Origin: Eledone cirrhosa
Taxonomy: Eukaryota > Mollusca > Cephalopoda > Octopoda > Eledonidae
Assembly (NCBI GenBank): GCA_964016885.1
Contig: OZ024744.1
Coordinates: forward strand, 28,586,108 to 28,650,107
Direction: 5' to 3'
Length of the DNA: 64,000 nucleotides
Positions within the stretch are counted from its first letter, which is position 1, and each line of letters starts with the position of its first letter. The notes under the pieces were generated by a model that worked only from the letters and a program-made list of their open reading frames with translations, was not told the origin of the DNA and made no database searches. A program made the translations under genes and the position numbers. Of this stretch, positions 46,346 to 58,103 are shown in pieces.

Positions 46346-46411
46346 TATTTTGTCTGATGAAGGCATAGCATATTGTTAATATGATATCCCCGAAATATAT
46401 ATAATGAAATA
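46346..46411 (+). ncRNA. Hammerhead ribozyme motif, right arm
   Basis: Stem I 46346-46353 with 46404-46411, CTGATGA 46354-46360, GAAA 46392-46395. Mirror of the left-arm motif. Confidence 0.78.
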
Positions 46412-46601
46412 GATATGGTTTTATAAATATAGTTTTCCATTTATTTAATATTGTATATATATATATATATATATATGAAGACAAACATAGAATATTCGAA
46501 AATATTCTGTATGTTTATAATAAACATTTCGAAGACCCAATCGCTATAGAATAGAATACGTCACGTATTACAATTTGAGATTCTCGATAAAAGCAAGGGA
46601 A

Positions 46602-46644
46602 GTAACCTACGCGTTTCATTCTTATTAGAAATCATCAGGATTAC
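46602..46644 (-). ncRNA. Compact hammerhead ribozyme motif 1
   Basis: Minus strand: stem I gtaatc / ggttac (6 pairs, one GU), CTGATGA (46638-46632), stem II atttct / agaat, GAAA, self-complementary stem III acgcgt with GTA cleavage triplet. 43 bases in all. Confidence 0.78.
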
Positions 46645-46913
46645 ATATCCAGTGCTTTTATCGAGAATGACACAGCTAGAGACTTATAGAATACTTAGCT
46701 GTGTACAGGAACTGGTTTGAAAGAGCGGTTGCCGGTCCGGCAGAAATTAGAATTTGGATATAATGCTCTGAAATAGCGATATATATGTGAAGACAAACAT
46801 AGAATATTCGAAAATATTCTGTATGTTTATAATAAACATTTCGAAGACCCAATCGCTATAGAATAGAATACGTCACGTATTACAATTTGAGATTCTCGAT
46901 AAAAGCAAGGGAA

Positions 46914-46956
46914 GTAACCTACGCGTTTCATTCTTATTAGAAATCATCAGGATTAC
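46914..46956 (-). ncRNA. Compact hammerhead ribozyme motif 2
   Basis: Same 43 bases as the motif at 46602-46644, in the second direct unit. Confidence 0.78.
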
Positions 46957-47064
46957 ATATCCAGTGCTTTTATCGAGCAACCACTCTTTCAAACCAGTTC
47001 CTGTACACAGATAAGTATTCTATAAGTCTCTAGCTGTGTCATTCTCGATAAAAGCACTGGATAT

Positions 47065-47107
47065 GTAATCCTGATGATTTCTAATAAGAATGAAACGCGT
47101 AGGTTAC
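47065..47107 (+). ncRNA. Compact hammerhead ribozyme motif 3, inverted
   Basis: Plus-strand version of the same motif: gtaatc 47065-47070, CTGATGA 47071-47077, GAAA 47092-47095, ggttac 47102-47107. Confidence 0.78.
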
Positions 47108-47147
47108 TTCCCTTGCTTTTATCGAGAATCTCAAATTGTAATACGTT

Positions 47148-47212
47148 TATTTCATTATATATATTTCAGGGATACCAAATTAAATTATGGTATGCCTTCA
47201 TCAGACAAAATA
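47148..47212 (-). ncRNA. Hammerhead ribozyme motif, left terminus of PLE
   Basis: Minus strand: tattttgt / atgaaata stem I, CTGATGA (47204-47198), stem II ggcataccat / tggtatcc, GAAA (47067-type position 47067 is not involved; GAAA lies at 47167-47164), stem III tatatata. Confidence 0.78.
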
Positions 47213-49197
47213 CAAGTAGAAAATGATATCGTATCTATCATCCAAGGCATCAAATTCAAAGAAAACTTCAAAGGCCAGGATTACCTAAGGAGTATTAAGG
47301 ATAATATTGAAAACTTGGAGAAAACAGAGAAAATTCTAGTGAAGTCGGACAAAACTAATAATCTTTATGGAATACAAAAGGACATGTATAACGACCTTAT
47401 ATTGAAAGAACTAAGGAAAAAGTACAAGGTAGCAAATAAGGACGAACTTGAAAAACTGAATACAGATGCATCTTGTATAATGCATGAATTAAACATTGAG
47501 AATAAAACACAACCCTTCATGCCTAGGAAACCTAAGATCAATATGAAGGATCACAAAAGAAACTTTGAAAATGATTTACCAGTCAGATTAATTGCACCAT
47601 CTAAATCTGACCTGGGAAAACTTAGCAAAAATATTCTAGACAGGGTAATACAACAAATTAAAAACTTACCTAATTTATCTTACTTAAAATTATGGAAAGG
47701 GACTAGTGAGGTTATCGATTGGTTTAAAGAAATTAAATATAACTATAATAATAAGTTTATTCAGCTGGATATTGCTAACTACTATTCATCTATCACTCCT
47801 AATCTACTGAATAAGGCACTAAATTACGCATTTAAACATACAGACCTAACTAGCAATGAAATGCACATTATATTATCGGCAAGGAAAACATTGATAGAAT
47901 TTAATAACCAACTCTGGACTAGGGCAGATAGAAATAATAATTTCGAGATAACTATGGGATCATCAGACTCAGCTCAGGTAACGGACCTTGTGGGCCTATT
48001 TATAATTAATTCGCTACATAGAAAAATACCAGGTGTAACCGGAGGCTTATATCGTGATGACATGCTTTTATTTATACAAAATAATAGCTGTGAACTAAAT
48101 AGAAAAAGAAAACAAATTATACAATTTTTTAATTACCTTAATCTAAAAGTAGAAATAGAGAATAACCATACAATAGTCAATTTTCTTGACGTAACACTAA
48201 ATCTCAACACATGTCTTCATTATCCATTTCACAAACTAAATGAGAACTTGAATTATGTTAATTTTAAATCTATCACCCCAGATCTGTTAAAAATACTATA
48301 GTGAACTCTGTTCAAGAAAGAATTTCAAGAATTTCATCTAATAAAAATATAATTGATGAAAAAGCGCAGTATTACAACGAAGCGTTAGGTAGAGCTGGAT
48401 ATAGAAATGAAATTAAATACATTGATAATAATAATAATAAGCAAACTAACCAAAATAATAACAATTTTAATTATGGTAACAACTTTAGCAACTATAATAG
48501 AAAACATTACAATAATTCCAAAAGCCGAAAAAGAAATAGAACTAGAAACATATTATGGTTTGCTCCCCCTTTCTCACTAAATATTAAAACCCCTATTGCA
48601 AAACTATTCTTTAAAGCTCTTGACAAACGCTTCCCTAGAACACATAAATGTTACTCAATTTTTAATAGACACACTATAAAATTAACTTACACGTCCACCA
48701 AAAATTTAGCACAAAATATTAATAGAATTAATAATAGAAATTTAAAACCTAACCAAAATACCAATAATAACCCAAGCAATATTCAATTGAATAACTGTAA
48801 CTGTAGAAATAAATCTAACTGTCCGTTAAATACCAACTGCTTAGCTAAAAATGTAGTGTACAATTGTAATGTTAAAACTAATTTAAATTCATTTAACTAT
48901 GTTGGTTCTACCTCTACTTAATTTAAATTTCACTTCAATAATCATAAACATTCTTTCACAGATCCAAACAAAAAATCTTCAACTTCTCTATCTAGCCTAC
49001 TATGGGACCTAAAACGAGATAATATTAAATATTCGATGACTTGGAATATTATTTCATAAGCTACTCCTTTTAATTCCTCTTCAGAAAATTGTGATCTTTG
49101 TATTGAAGAAATATTCTTTATATTAAAGTCCAAAAATTCCCTTAATTTAAGGAACAATTTATTCAGTTGCGGCAGACATAGATTGAACTCAACGTTT
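47213..49197 (+). pseudogene. Penelope-like reverse transcriptase with C-terminal GIY-YIG nuclease
   Basis: Open from the left module to 48301: LVKSDKTNNLYGIQKDMYND, NMKDHKRNFENDLPVRLIAP, motif A FIQLDIANYYSSITPNLL, motif B MGSSDSAQVTDLVGLF, motif C GLYRDDMLLFIQN and VNFLDVTLNLN. One frameshift near 48270 leads to NSVQERISRISSNKN and the open stretch to 48921: a Asn-rich linker, a Cys-rich finger CNCRNKSNCPLNTNC and the GIY-YIG start VYNCNVKTNLNSFNYVGST. After a TAA (48919) the nuclease continues FKFHFNNHKHSF, then another TAA (about 49057), NCDLCIEE, LNLRNNLFSCGRHRLNSTF to about 49197. No in-frame ATG outside the left hammerhead, so the N-terminus is probably truncated. Dead, with three visible lesions. 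RT motif C is YRDD rather than the YVDD usual in Penelope. Confidence 0.8.
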
Positions 49198-50948
49198 AAA
49201 TATAAATATAAATTTAAAATGTAGTATAATTAATTAAGTAATTTAGTTAATATATAAAACCTGTCGATAAATCATTAGATTCCTTCACCTTTTTCTTTTT
49301 AAACTTTCTTCCTAAATATAAATATAGATATAATAAACTACTTTAAAATGTCTATACTTACAATATCTTAAATAAAATATACGTAGGATAAATTTCTATA
49401 CTAAATATAAGGATATCTGTAGAATCCTTGGGATTTTTAAATCTTTTGAATTTTTGAGTTTTAAAAATTTTTGAAATTTTTTTTTGAAATTTTTTGAAAT
49501 TTTTGAATTTTTAAATTTTTAAATTTTTAAATTATATTGATATAATATTTATTTAACTTTTATTTTATTTTTATTTTTATTTATTTTTATTAGTTTTGCT
49601 TTGATTCTGATAGCTTCTCATAATTCTCATAAGTCTACCCTTTCAATATCTTGATTGAAATATAAGTAGGATAATTTTCTATACTAAATATATGAAACAT
49701 ATTATTTTAACTTAAGATACTCTATAGTGTTTTAAAGATATTTAATGCTTTGACATTTCTAGAATTCGTTTGTCCTTTTGACTATATTGATATAGTTGTA
49801 TTTCCAAAATATAATCCTTTGGTATTTTAAATTTATATTGGTATAATTATATTTCCAAAGTATAATCCTTAGTAATATATTGATATTTGATTATCTCTAT
49901 ACAAATGTCTATGTATGTATTAACATGCATATAAAAGTGTTATAGGTTTTTTATGATTGTATATATGTCTGTATGTATACATGAGTGATGCGTGGACGCA
50001 CGCAGATATTTATTTATACATATATAGGTGTATATGTATATGTGTGTGTGTATGTATATGTGTGGGTAAGAGTTATGTTGCATAACCACGCAGTTTGGAT
50101 AGCAGATATGCATAATTTTAACAAAATGTTAAATGCATGAATGGTAATCATATATATGAAGACATGAATGTTAATCGTATATATTTATGTATATATACTG
50201 TGAACTTTTTATAACACAAGGAATGTATAGTAGTGATTAAGAGAAATCGTCTGCGTTTTATGTCTATATTGTTGACTTGAGTAAATATAATTTCTATTTT
50301 CAGGACGTGCGTGTATATATATATATATATTTGTGTGTCTTTGCCTGAGATACTGACTTCTCTAGCAATGTGTACATTTTGGAGATTAAATCCAAATTTT
50401 GGAATCTCAAGGTTTAAACTAAACATATAGTCATTATTAAACAATGTTTAATTTCTCATATTATATATTTATGTCCCATTCATGAATATTAATATTTATA
50501 TTTTTATTATTCATTTCATATGAATTGTTAACTCAACTTAATATGACATGACGTAAAGTTTTCATAATCTCCCTCTCTCTATATATACTATTTCTCTCTC
50601 TTGAGTTTTTCTATCTGTCTGTTGACTTAATATCTCTCTGTTGCTTTCCTCTGTTTTTTTCTTATTTCTTCCTTTTTTCTTCTTTTTTTTTCTTCTTTCT
50701 TCCTTTCTTCCTGTCTTTACTTATCTCTTTCTTTTTTCTCCATGCATCTCTCTCTCCGATATTTCTCCACGTTTTTTTCTTTTTCTTTCTCTCCGTCTTT
50801 TTCTTTCTCTCCGTCTTTTTCTAATTGTCCTTAACACTATGACTTATTAAAGTAATATAAACAAATCACTATCCGGATTGCTTCCAAAAACAATGGTTGC
50901 ATTTTAATAGGGTACGTCAAAGCTTATTTGTAAAACTGTTATATATTG
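49198..50948. other. AT-rich non-coding part of the PLE interval
   Basis: Runs of T/A-rich sequence (49440-49590 with 'tttttgaaatttttt'-like repeats), GT/AT repeats near 50030-50060 and a pyrimidine-rich stretch at 50570-50830. No gene seen; whether all of it belongs to the element is unclear. Confidence 0.5.
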
Positions 50949-51013
50949 TATTTTGTCTGATGAAGGCATACCATAATTTAATTTGGTATCCCTGAAATAT
51001 GTATAATGAAATA
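50949..51013 (+). ncRNA. Hammerhead ribozyme motif, right terminus of PLE
   Basis: Stem I tattttgt (50949-50956) with atgaaata (51006-51013), two GU pairs; CTGATGA 50957-50963; stem II ggcatacca / tggtatccc with one mismatch; GAAA 50994-50997; stem III tatgtata ending in ATA. Confidence 0.8.
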
Positions 51014-51049
51014 AATATGGTTTTATAAATATAGTTTCCATTTATTAAT

Positions 51050-51346
51050 ATCGTATATATATATATATATATATACTATTGCCCCGTCTGGCTGGCTCCC
51101 GTCTAGGTATACCTGCCCCCACCACTCCACTGCAAAGATAGCACACACCCTCCCGTGTCACAGTGTCCTTCCGTCTCTCTCTCTCCCCCCCCTCTCTCTC
51201 TCTCTCCCCCTCTCTCTCTCTCTCTCTCTGAATAACTAACACTTGAATTGTATCTCTCTCTGTTTAACTGCCTCTCTCTCTCTCTCTTTTCCCCTCCCTC
51301 TGTTTTTCTGTCTCTCTCTGTAGATGTGTGTGTGTAGTTTTCCTAA

Positions 51347-51393
<47 letters not shown>

Positions 51394-51656
51394 GTGTGTG
51401 TATATATTGAAGGGAGATATGGAAACTAAAACAGTGTTGTCATAGAGAGTGAAGAGCGACAGAGAGAGTAAAGCAGTTAAATTATAGAGAGGGGGAATGA
51501 TCTTACATACTTAAATACATACATACATATAAAGTATAGATATGTGTGTGTTTGTGTATGTGTCCTTGTGTATGTGTGTATGTACATGTGTGTGTCTGTG
51601 TTTTGTTTTGATGTTATCTGGCAATTGACGAAATCAGGTGTGAAAGTATGTGCATT

Positions 51657-51691
<35 letters not shown>

Positions 51692-51847
51692 CTGTTACTT
51701 ATGGGAGCAACGACAGGAAAAGTGTGTGGGATACATACATTATTATATTTGTCTGTACTTTCGTTCTGCAACCATTATATTATATTTGTATCCAAATGAT
51801 TTTAGATGTATGTATTACCTGCTTGCCCGTCCCTCTGTTTCTTTTTG

Positions 51848-51932
<85 letters not shown>

Positions 51933-52080
51933 AGATGTGTGTGTGTGTGTAGTTTTCCTAATCTGTCTCTTTCCCTCTCTGTCTCTCTAAGAGGGTTGCC
52001 TTTTGATGTATGTATTACCTGCTTGTTTGTTGACCGAATTTGAATGAGGTTATCCTTTTGAAATAAACATACAAAAGACG
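51050..52080. repeat. (AT)n, (CT)n and (GT)n microsatellite region
   Basis: (AT)n 51054-51075; (CT)n 51176-51230, 51348-51392 and 51852-51932; GT-rich 51540-51690. The motif 'tctttagatgtgtgtgtgt' after a CT run occurs at 51319 and 51930, so a larger unit of about 610 bases is partly duplicated. No gene. Confidence 0.85.
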
Positions 52081-52145
52081 TTCATCTCTATGTTGATATA
52101 TGATATAAATAATGGGATTGATGAGTTAATATCTGTATACAACAA

Positions 52146-52400
52146 CTAGAACGGTACGCGATGGGGCCCACCCACAGCCCCGGCGGAGAGAATGGAGAAG
52201 GCGTTTCTCCGGAGGACGGCAAGGGACACGTGTTGGAAAAGCCACTCCAACTCGCGGGGCTCACACCTGCGGCTAGCCAGCTCATCGCCTATGGTGGTGA
52301 GTAAGGAGGTAGCCCTGGAGGCGAGGACACCAGAAGTCTCCACTGCCAGGGGTACGACCGCAACCTGTCGGAGAGCGGCCGGTATTTGAGGATTTGCCCC
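52146..52400 (-). pseudogene. GC-rich fragment resembling the end of a retroelement RT
   Basis: Minus strand is open: QVAVVPLAVETSGVLASRAT, TIGDELASRRCEPRELEWLF and QHVSLAVLRRNAFSIL. The pattern (a Pro-Leu-x-V-E-x-SG block followed by a Leu-rich block with QR/LRRNA) is like the segment after the RT in some non-LTR retroelements. I cannot name the family. It is GC-rich in an AT-rich setting and bordered by unique AT-rich sequence. Confidence 0.4.
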
Positions 52401-52429
52401 CCCCCCCCCAGTCCGATGTGCAGCAGAAC

Positions 52430-52540
52430 ATGGATATATATTGATGTATTGACAGTAGATACGGAAAGAAAAAGAGTTTTGTCATATAGAGAGTGAAGAA
52501 AGACAGAGAGTAAAGCAGTTAAATTATAGAGAGGGTGAAA

Positions 52541-52626
<86 letters not shown>

Positions 52627-52830
52627 ACGACGCTCAGCTTTATAATATTTGAGAGTGAAGAGCGACAGACAGAATAAAGCAGTTAAATTTTAGAGAGGGG
52701 GAATAATCTATTATAGAGAGAGGGAAGAGCGACGGAGAGAGTAAAGCTAAGAAAATATAGGGAGGTGTGTATGATACATACATAATACATACATACAACG
52801 CTCAGCTTTATATATATATATATATATATT
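52430..52830. repeat. (GA)n microsatellite with duplicated flanks
   Basis: (GA)n at 52545-52628. The flanking phrase 'gagtgaagagcgacagag' with 'taaagcagttaaat' occurs at 51448, 52490, 52655 and 52725, showing local duplication. (AT)n at 52812-52830. Confidence 0.85.
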
Positions 52831-53965
<1,135 letters not shown>

Positions 53966-53966
<1 letters not shown>

Positions 53967-55556
53967 CGCCCGTGCTGTCCACCGCTCTACCACTCTCACC
54001 CCTCGCCACCGCACACCTACCCACCGTCTCCCCTTCCCCATCACCTACCAGCCCTCCACCCAACCCTCCACCGCACCATCCTCCGCCTCTTCCGACGCCT
54101 CCTGACCGACCCCTCCACCTCCCACATATTCCCATCCCCTCCACTCCCCTCCTTCAAACGCGCACGCAATCTCCGCACCCTCCTAGTCCGCAGCTCCCCC
54201 CCCCCCAGGTCCCCTTCCCTGTTCCAGCCCTCGTTGCAACACCTGCCCCACATCACAATCACCACCACGTTCCAGGGTTCCAACGGCCACTCTCTCTCTG
54301 TCCGGCACACCTTCCGCGGCACCTCCTCCAACTTAGTCTATGGACTTCGCTGCACTCTGTGCAGCGAAACCTACGTCGGACAGACTGGACGTCGCCTTGC
54401 GGACCGTTTCACCGAACACCTCGTCTCGGCGGGAGTTCCCCCATCGCCCGCCACTTTGACTCCCCTGTACATTCCGTGCACCACCTCACAGTCTGTGGCC
54501 TACTCCAATGTCACGGAACACCCGCCGCCCGCTTCAGGGTCGAACAACGCACCATCTTCACCCTACAGACTTACACTCCCCCCGGCTTGGACTCCTCACC
54601 CCTATACATTTAGCCTTCGACTGCCCTGCCCCCCCACACACATATCCCCCACTAATACCACTAATACACTCCTCCTTTTCACCGCCCACCCACTTGGCCC
54701 ACCCCACAACTAACAATACTTGACCCTCTGACCACTTCTCCGACTGTGTGTCTGTCAGTCCTCTCCACCTGTCATTCTCCTCTACCCTCATCCTGCCTTG
54801 ACCCTCTGACCACTTCCTGTTGCGCGCACCCCACATCTCCCATCTTCCGACTACCACAACCAACGGATTACACACCATCGACTATCGTTTCCAGTATCCA
54901 CTCCATAACATGGAAAATATCCGGCAACTCTTCACACCCTCTACGGAACTACCTTAGAAACTTACCCACGGACATACACTCACAATTTTTTTCGAACCAC
55001 GCCACCTACATCCACAAAACGTATAAACACCAACACACACGTGCGTACTCCGACATATATACACACTCAGCCTCCCCTCTGACTCCTCCCCATCCACACG
55101 CACACACACACCGACCCACACACCACCCCACACACACCGTTTCCTGAACATGGAACCTCGTTCTTCCCCCAGCTCTCACATTCACATACACACACACACA
55201 CACATACACCTACACACATACACAAACACCACCTTCAACCCTCCCCGCTCGGACACCCCGCCTCCCTCTCCCCACTCCATCTACCACCACCCCTACACGC
55301 CCCACACCCTTGCACCATTTGTTTATCTTCATGTTTATTTTTATTTTTATTTGTACCCCTTCCACCGCCCCCCCCCCCTTTTTCTAAATGTCTCTCCACC
55401 ACTCCCCCACACACCCTCGGAACTCTCTTCCCACCAACTTTTCTCCTGAAGGAGGGCTTATGACCGAAACGCCCCCCCCACCAGTCCACTCTCAAGAGCA
55501 TGAAACTAATAAAACTTCGTTTGTACTGCCTCTCTGTTTTGTTCCCGTTCCATTTT

Positions 55557-55557
<1 letters not shown>
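53966..55557 (+). mobile_element. C-rich Penelope-like element remnant (nuclease end and 3' region)
   Basis: A sharply C-rich, G-poor plus strand set into AT-rich DNA. It begins in the linker before a GIY-YIG domain and continues through about 900 bases of C-rich non-coding sequence. It ends with 'ggagggcttatgaccgaaac' near 55450, like the CTGATGA-stem-CGAAAC terminal motif of PLEs, but with the first core mutated to CTGAAGG. The RT is absent, so it is 5'-truncated. Confidence 0.72.
54040..54613 (+). pseudogene. GIY-YIG nuclease domain of a Penelope-like protein
   Basis: Blocks in order: LPSFKRARNLRTLLVRSSPP (linker), LQHLPHITITTTFQGSN, NLVYGLRCTLCSETYVGQTG (GIY-YIG start, 54335-54390), RRLADRFTEHL, then in another frame ARHFDSPVHSVHHLTVCGLL, RVEQRTIFTLQTYTPPGLD. 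One frameshift near 54445 divides it. In family members this domain cuts DNA to prime reverse transcription. It differs from the AT-rich PLE at 47-49 kb, so it is a second lineage. Confidence 0.82.
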
Positions 55558-55559
<2 letters not shown>

Positions 55560-55591
<32 letters not shown>

Positions 55592-55745
55592 ATAATAAAA
55601 ATGTGAAGAGTAAAATCCAAAGAGGGCACGATAAGAATAAATATATATTAAATATATAAGAACCGTAGAGCAAATATTTATTAAAATAACAGATTAAATT
55701 TTAAGCAAAGAATCGTTGCTTTCTACCCTTAACGGGATCTTCTGA
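55560..55745. repeat. (AT)n and terminal-repeat module shared with 9.55 kb
   Basis: (AT)n 55561-55589, then a close relative of 9547-9705 from 'aaatgtgaagagtaaaatcc' to 'cccttaacgggatcttctga'. Confidence 0.75.
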
Positions 55746-55846
55746 AACTAACAAAGTCAATCTGTGAAAGCAGAGGAAGTTTGTTTTTACTCTTAACATG
55801 GTAGATACCTAAATGTATTCGTGAGTGAACAATAACAATATTACAA

Positions 55847-55952
55847 TAATTGTTTCTACTTTTGGCACAAGGCCAGCAATTATCCCAGTGCATTACTGGT
55901 ACTTTATTTTATCGATTCCGTAAGGATGAAAGGCAAAGTTAACCTCGGCGAT
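55847..55952 (-). mobile_element. Truncated SINE, minus strand
   Basis: 'aattgtttctacttttggca', 'ttatcccagtgcattactgg', 'tactttattttatcgattcc' and 'gcaaagttaacctcggcg' are the 3' half of the SINE in reverse. The tRNA-like part is missing. Confidence 0.85.
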
Positions 55953-56217
55953 CATAATATTATTAATATTTATAAATAAACAGTTTCATAAAATGCAACG
56001 TGGTAGAGATGATGACGTCATCCTTTTGTGCCTGACGATAGATAATGAGCAGAGTACACAATCTTGACAAAGAGCAAGACACCCCGAAACAATTGTCAAT
56101 TGTCGAATGTTTTCTCTCAACTACAAAAGGATGAAATTGTCATCTATCACGTAGTGTTTTATGAGGCGGTTTTCTTCTAAACAAACTGAACATTATGATA
56201 ATATTATGATATTATTG

Positions 56218-56285
56218 TAATACCAGTAATACACTAGGATAATTGCTGGACTTGTGCTAAAAAGTACGAACAATTATATTATCAT
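56218..56285 (+). mobile_element. SINE 3' fragment
   Basis: 'aataccagtaatacactagg' to 'aagtacgaacaattatatta' matches the last 65 bases of the SINE. Confidence 0.7.
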
Positions 56286-56329
56286 TACTATTATTATTCA
56301 CTTACGAATGCATTCACACACACACACAA

Positions 56330-56333
<4 letters not shown>

Positions 56334-56398
<65 letters not shown>
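56334..56398. repeat. (AT)n microsatellite
   Basis: About 62 bases. Confidence 0.97.
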
Positions 56399-56400
<2 letters not shown>

Positions 56401-56634
56401 CCAGGGAGAACTCGATAAAACTTATACATATGGGTATGTTGTAATATATATAACCGCACAATGAATATTCATTAGCAATCTGTCCAAATAATTAATACAC
56501 ACACAGAGAAACTCACACACACATATATAAAGCAGTATAACTCTTATATCTTACATGTATGAGCGTGGCAAAGAGGGCGTAAACACGAGGAGGATAATAA
56601 TAAGGATGATGTTGATATATATATATATGAGTTT

Positions 56635-56760
56635 ATCCCGGGTTCAACCACAGTAAGTAGGACACTCAATACAAAGCAGAGTATAAATATCTAATATAGA
56701 AATGGCTTCTAAAGGACTAGAACTGTTTAATTCGGGAGAAATCATCAGATGATTTCTCTT
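56635..56760. repeat. Terminal-repeat module shared with 9.37 kb, with short inverted core
   Basis: 'ttcaaccacagtaagtagga', 'tagaaatggcttctaaagga', then 'gaaatcatcagatgatttct', a perfect short palindrome over the CTGATGA core at 56741-56760. Confidence 0.65.
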
Positions 56761-56973
56761 CAATATATATATATGTATATTAAATATAAGAAAAATGGAG
56801 TGCTGCGTGGTTGCACATGGGTTACATATGAATAAAATTAGTCCTTCATCAGTGATCTTCCAACCTTCATTGGTATTTCATCGCTTTAGAAATCATATTA
56901 TATATATATACAGTATATATATATATTATTCAAAATTTTAACAAATGAAAAATATTCACATAATCAAAATAAA

Positions 56974-57040
56974 TACTTTATTATATATATTTCAAAGGTA
57001 CTGTGTTGGTTTTTTCAGTACGTCCTCATCAGACAAAATA
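56974..57040 (-). ncRNA. Hammerhead ribozyme motif, left arm
   Basis: Minus strand: stem I tattttgt / ataaagta (8 pairs, two GU), CTGATGA (57032-57026), stem II ggacgtactg / cagtacc, GAAA (56993-56990), stem III tatatata. Confidence 0.7.
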
Positions 57041-57131
57041 CATGATTTGATATATGACATACCGCTACGGTCGTGCCAATACGGGAATTGAATAGTCAAG
57101 ACCGTGGCGGTATCTCATATATCAAATCATA

Positions 57132-57197
57132 TATTTTGTCTGATGAGGACGTTCTGAAAAAACAACACAGTACATTTGAAATCTATATAATAAAGTA
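57132..57197 (+). ncRNA. Hammerhead ribozyme motif, right arm
   Basis: Stem I 57132-57139 with 57190-57197, CTGATGA 57140-57146, GAAA 57178-57181. Stem II is weakened and stem III reads tctatata, so this copy is partly eroded. Confidence 0.6.
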
Positions 57198-57359
57198 TAT
57201 ATTTTGATTATGAGAATATTTTTCATTTGTTAACATTTTGAATTATATTAAAAACTCCAGGAAAACTTTTAACTGTTGTGTGATTCTAATCGATTGTAAA
57301 ACTGTATTCGTTGAGTAATCAACGAACCATTTCGATCTTTGGTTATATATATATATATA

Positions 57360-57690
57360 TGCTGCACTTCTTTGTCATTTCCTCTGAGATTCAACCTTTT
57401 AAGATCCATTCTCACAACCTCTGTCCACGTTGTGTTTGGGGGTCTTCCGCTACTGCAGCTTTCTTCTACCTGGAACTATTGATACTTTATCCAACAATCA
57501 TCCTCTATGTGAATCACATGCCCGTACGAGTGCAGTCTTCTCTCTTGCTCACTACACATGATTCCTCATATATCCAGGCTTTGCCTCAGTTTGCTGTTCG
57601 TGCACATTAACTTCACACATCAATCAGAGCATTCTGACTGCATTTCTCTCCAACCCTTGCACAACGTCTGCCTTTACTATATATTTGCAT
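57360..57690 (-). pseudogene. Relic of a non-LTR retrotransposon RT C-terminus
   Basis: The minus strand reads HSYGHVIHIEDDCWIKYQ, then after a stop FQVEESCSSGRPPNTTW and TEVVRMDLKRLNLRGND. The G-H-V ... G-R-P-x-x-T-W ... V-x-x-D-(L/M) order is the end of RTE-like ORF2 proteins. Short and broken. Confidence 0.65.
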
Positions 57691-57699
57691 TTTCAATAT

Positions 57700-57705
57700 T
57701 TTCCC

Positions 57706-57738
<33 letters not shown>

Positions 57739-58100
57739 AGATAAATCTACCAAAATATACGGTAGTGTCCAATCCGTATGAAGAGATCAATGTAATCCAA
57801 ATATCATGAAAAGAGAAAATGTATTCAAAATTTTTGTCGATGAAAAACACAGGAAAACAGAGTCAAGATAAATTAAGAAAAATAATGAATAAAAACAAAG
57901 AAACAGTGCCTTATATTAAAAAATTCATCATTATACGATCGTTTCTAGGAGATATATGTGTGTGTTGGTATGTATATCATATAGATCTATGTAAAGTTTT
58001 ACAAACTATCAGAGAGAATATACATAGCTACACATATATATGCTGTCTTCAGAAATAATCATTATTGTTTTAGAGTAGTGACAGACTCACTTACTTTAAT
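57700..58100. other. AT-rich spacer
   Basis: (AT)n at 57705-57735; otherwise no gene or element recognised. Confidence 0.45.
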
Positions 58101-58103
58101 TTT

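Larger units (their letters stand above)
46081..46455. repeat. 375-bp palindrome with two inverted hammerhead modules
   Basis: Arms run from tacaatattaaataaatgg (46081) to its mirror ending 46455, nearly perfect, with a 5-7 base centre at 'ttcactgctagagtgaa' near 46268. Same length and design as 12472-12846 but a different inner sequence. Confidence 0.93.
46474..47145. repeat. Composite repeat: two direct units and one inverted unit
   Basis: gaagacaaacatagaatatt starts a unit at about 46476 and again at about 46790; the units match until 'gtgcttttatcgag' (46668 and 46978). From 46979 to 47145 the sequence is the inverted image of the first unit's 46560-46730. Each of the three segments holds one hammerhead motif. 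This is the pattern of PLE terminal repeats joined by template switching. Confidence 0.85.
47148..51013 (+). mobile_element. Penelope-like retroelement bounded by inverted hammerhead modules
   Basis: A decayed RT/GIY-YIG gene lies between a minus-strand hammerhead module (47148-47212) and a plus-strand one (50949-51013). The two modules are inverted images (tatttcattatatatatttc... against ...gaaatatgtataatgaaata). PLEs are known to carry hammerhead motifs in their terminal repeats, which may be direct or inverted. Between the gene end (about 49200) and 50948 lies AT-rich non-coding sequence. Confidence 0.8.
56928..57243. repeat. 316-bp palindrome with two inverted hammerhead modules
   Basis: attcaaaattttaacaaatg at the left is mirrored by catttgttaacattttgaat at the right. 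The centre near 57085 is an unpaired 'gtgccaatacgggaattga' type region. Arms are more diverged than in the other two palindromes. Confidence 0.88.

Noticed and set aside
55440..55475. Hammerhead motif at the end of the C-rich PLE
   Set aside because: The first core reads CTGAAGG, and stem I is not visible; only a likely descendant of one.
56845..56880. TCATCAG at 56848 as another hammerhead
   Set aside because: No GAAA core follows at a suitable distance on the minus strand.
57311..57610. Host gene on the plus strand
   Set aside because: The minus strand of the same region shows a GHV...GRP..TW retrotransposon relic, which explains it better.
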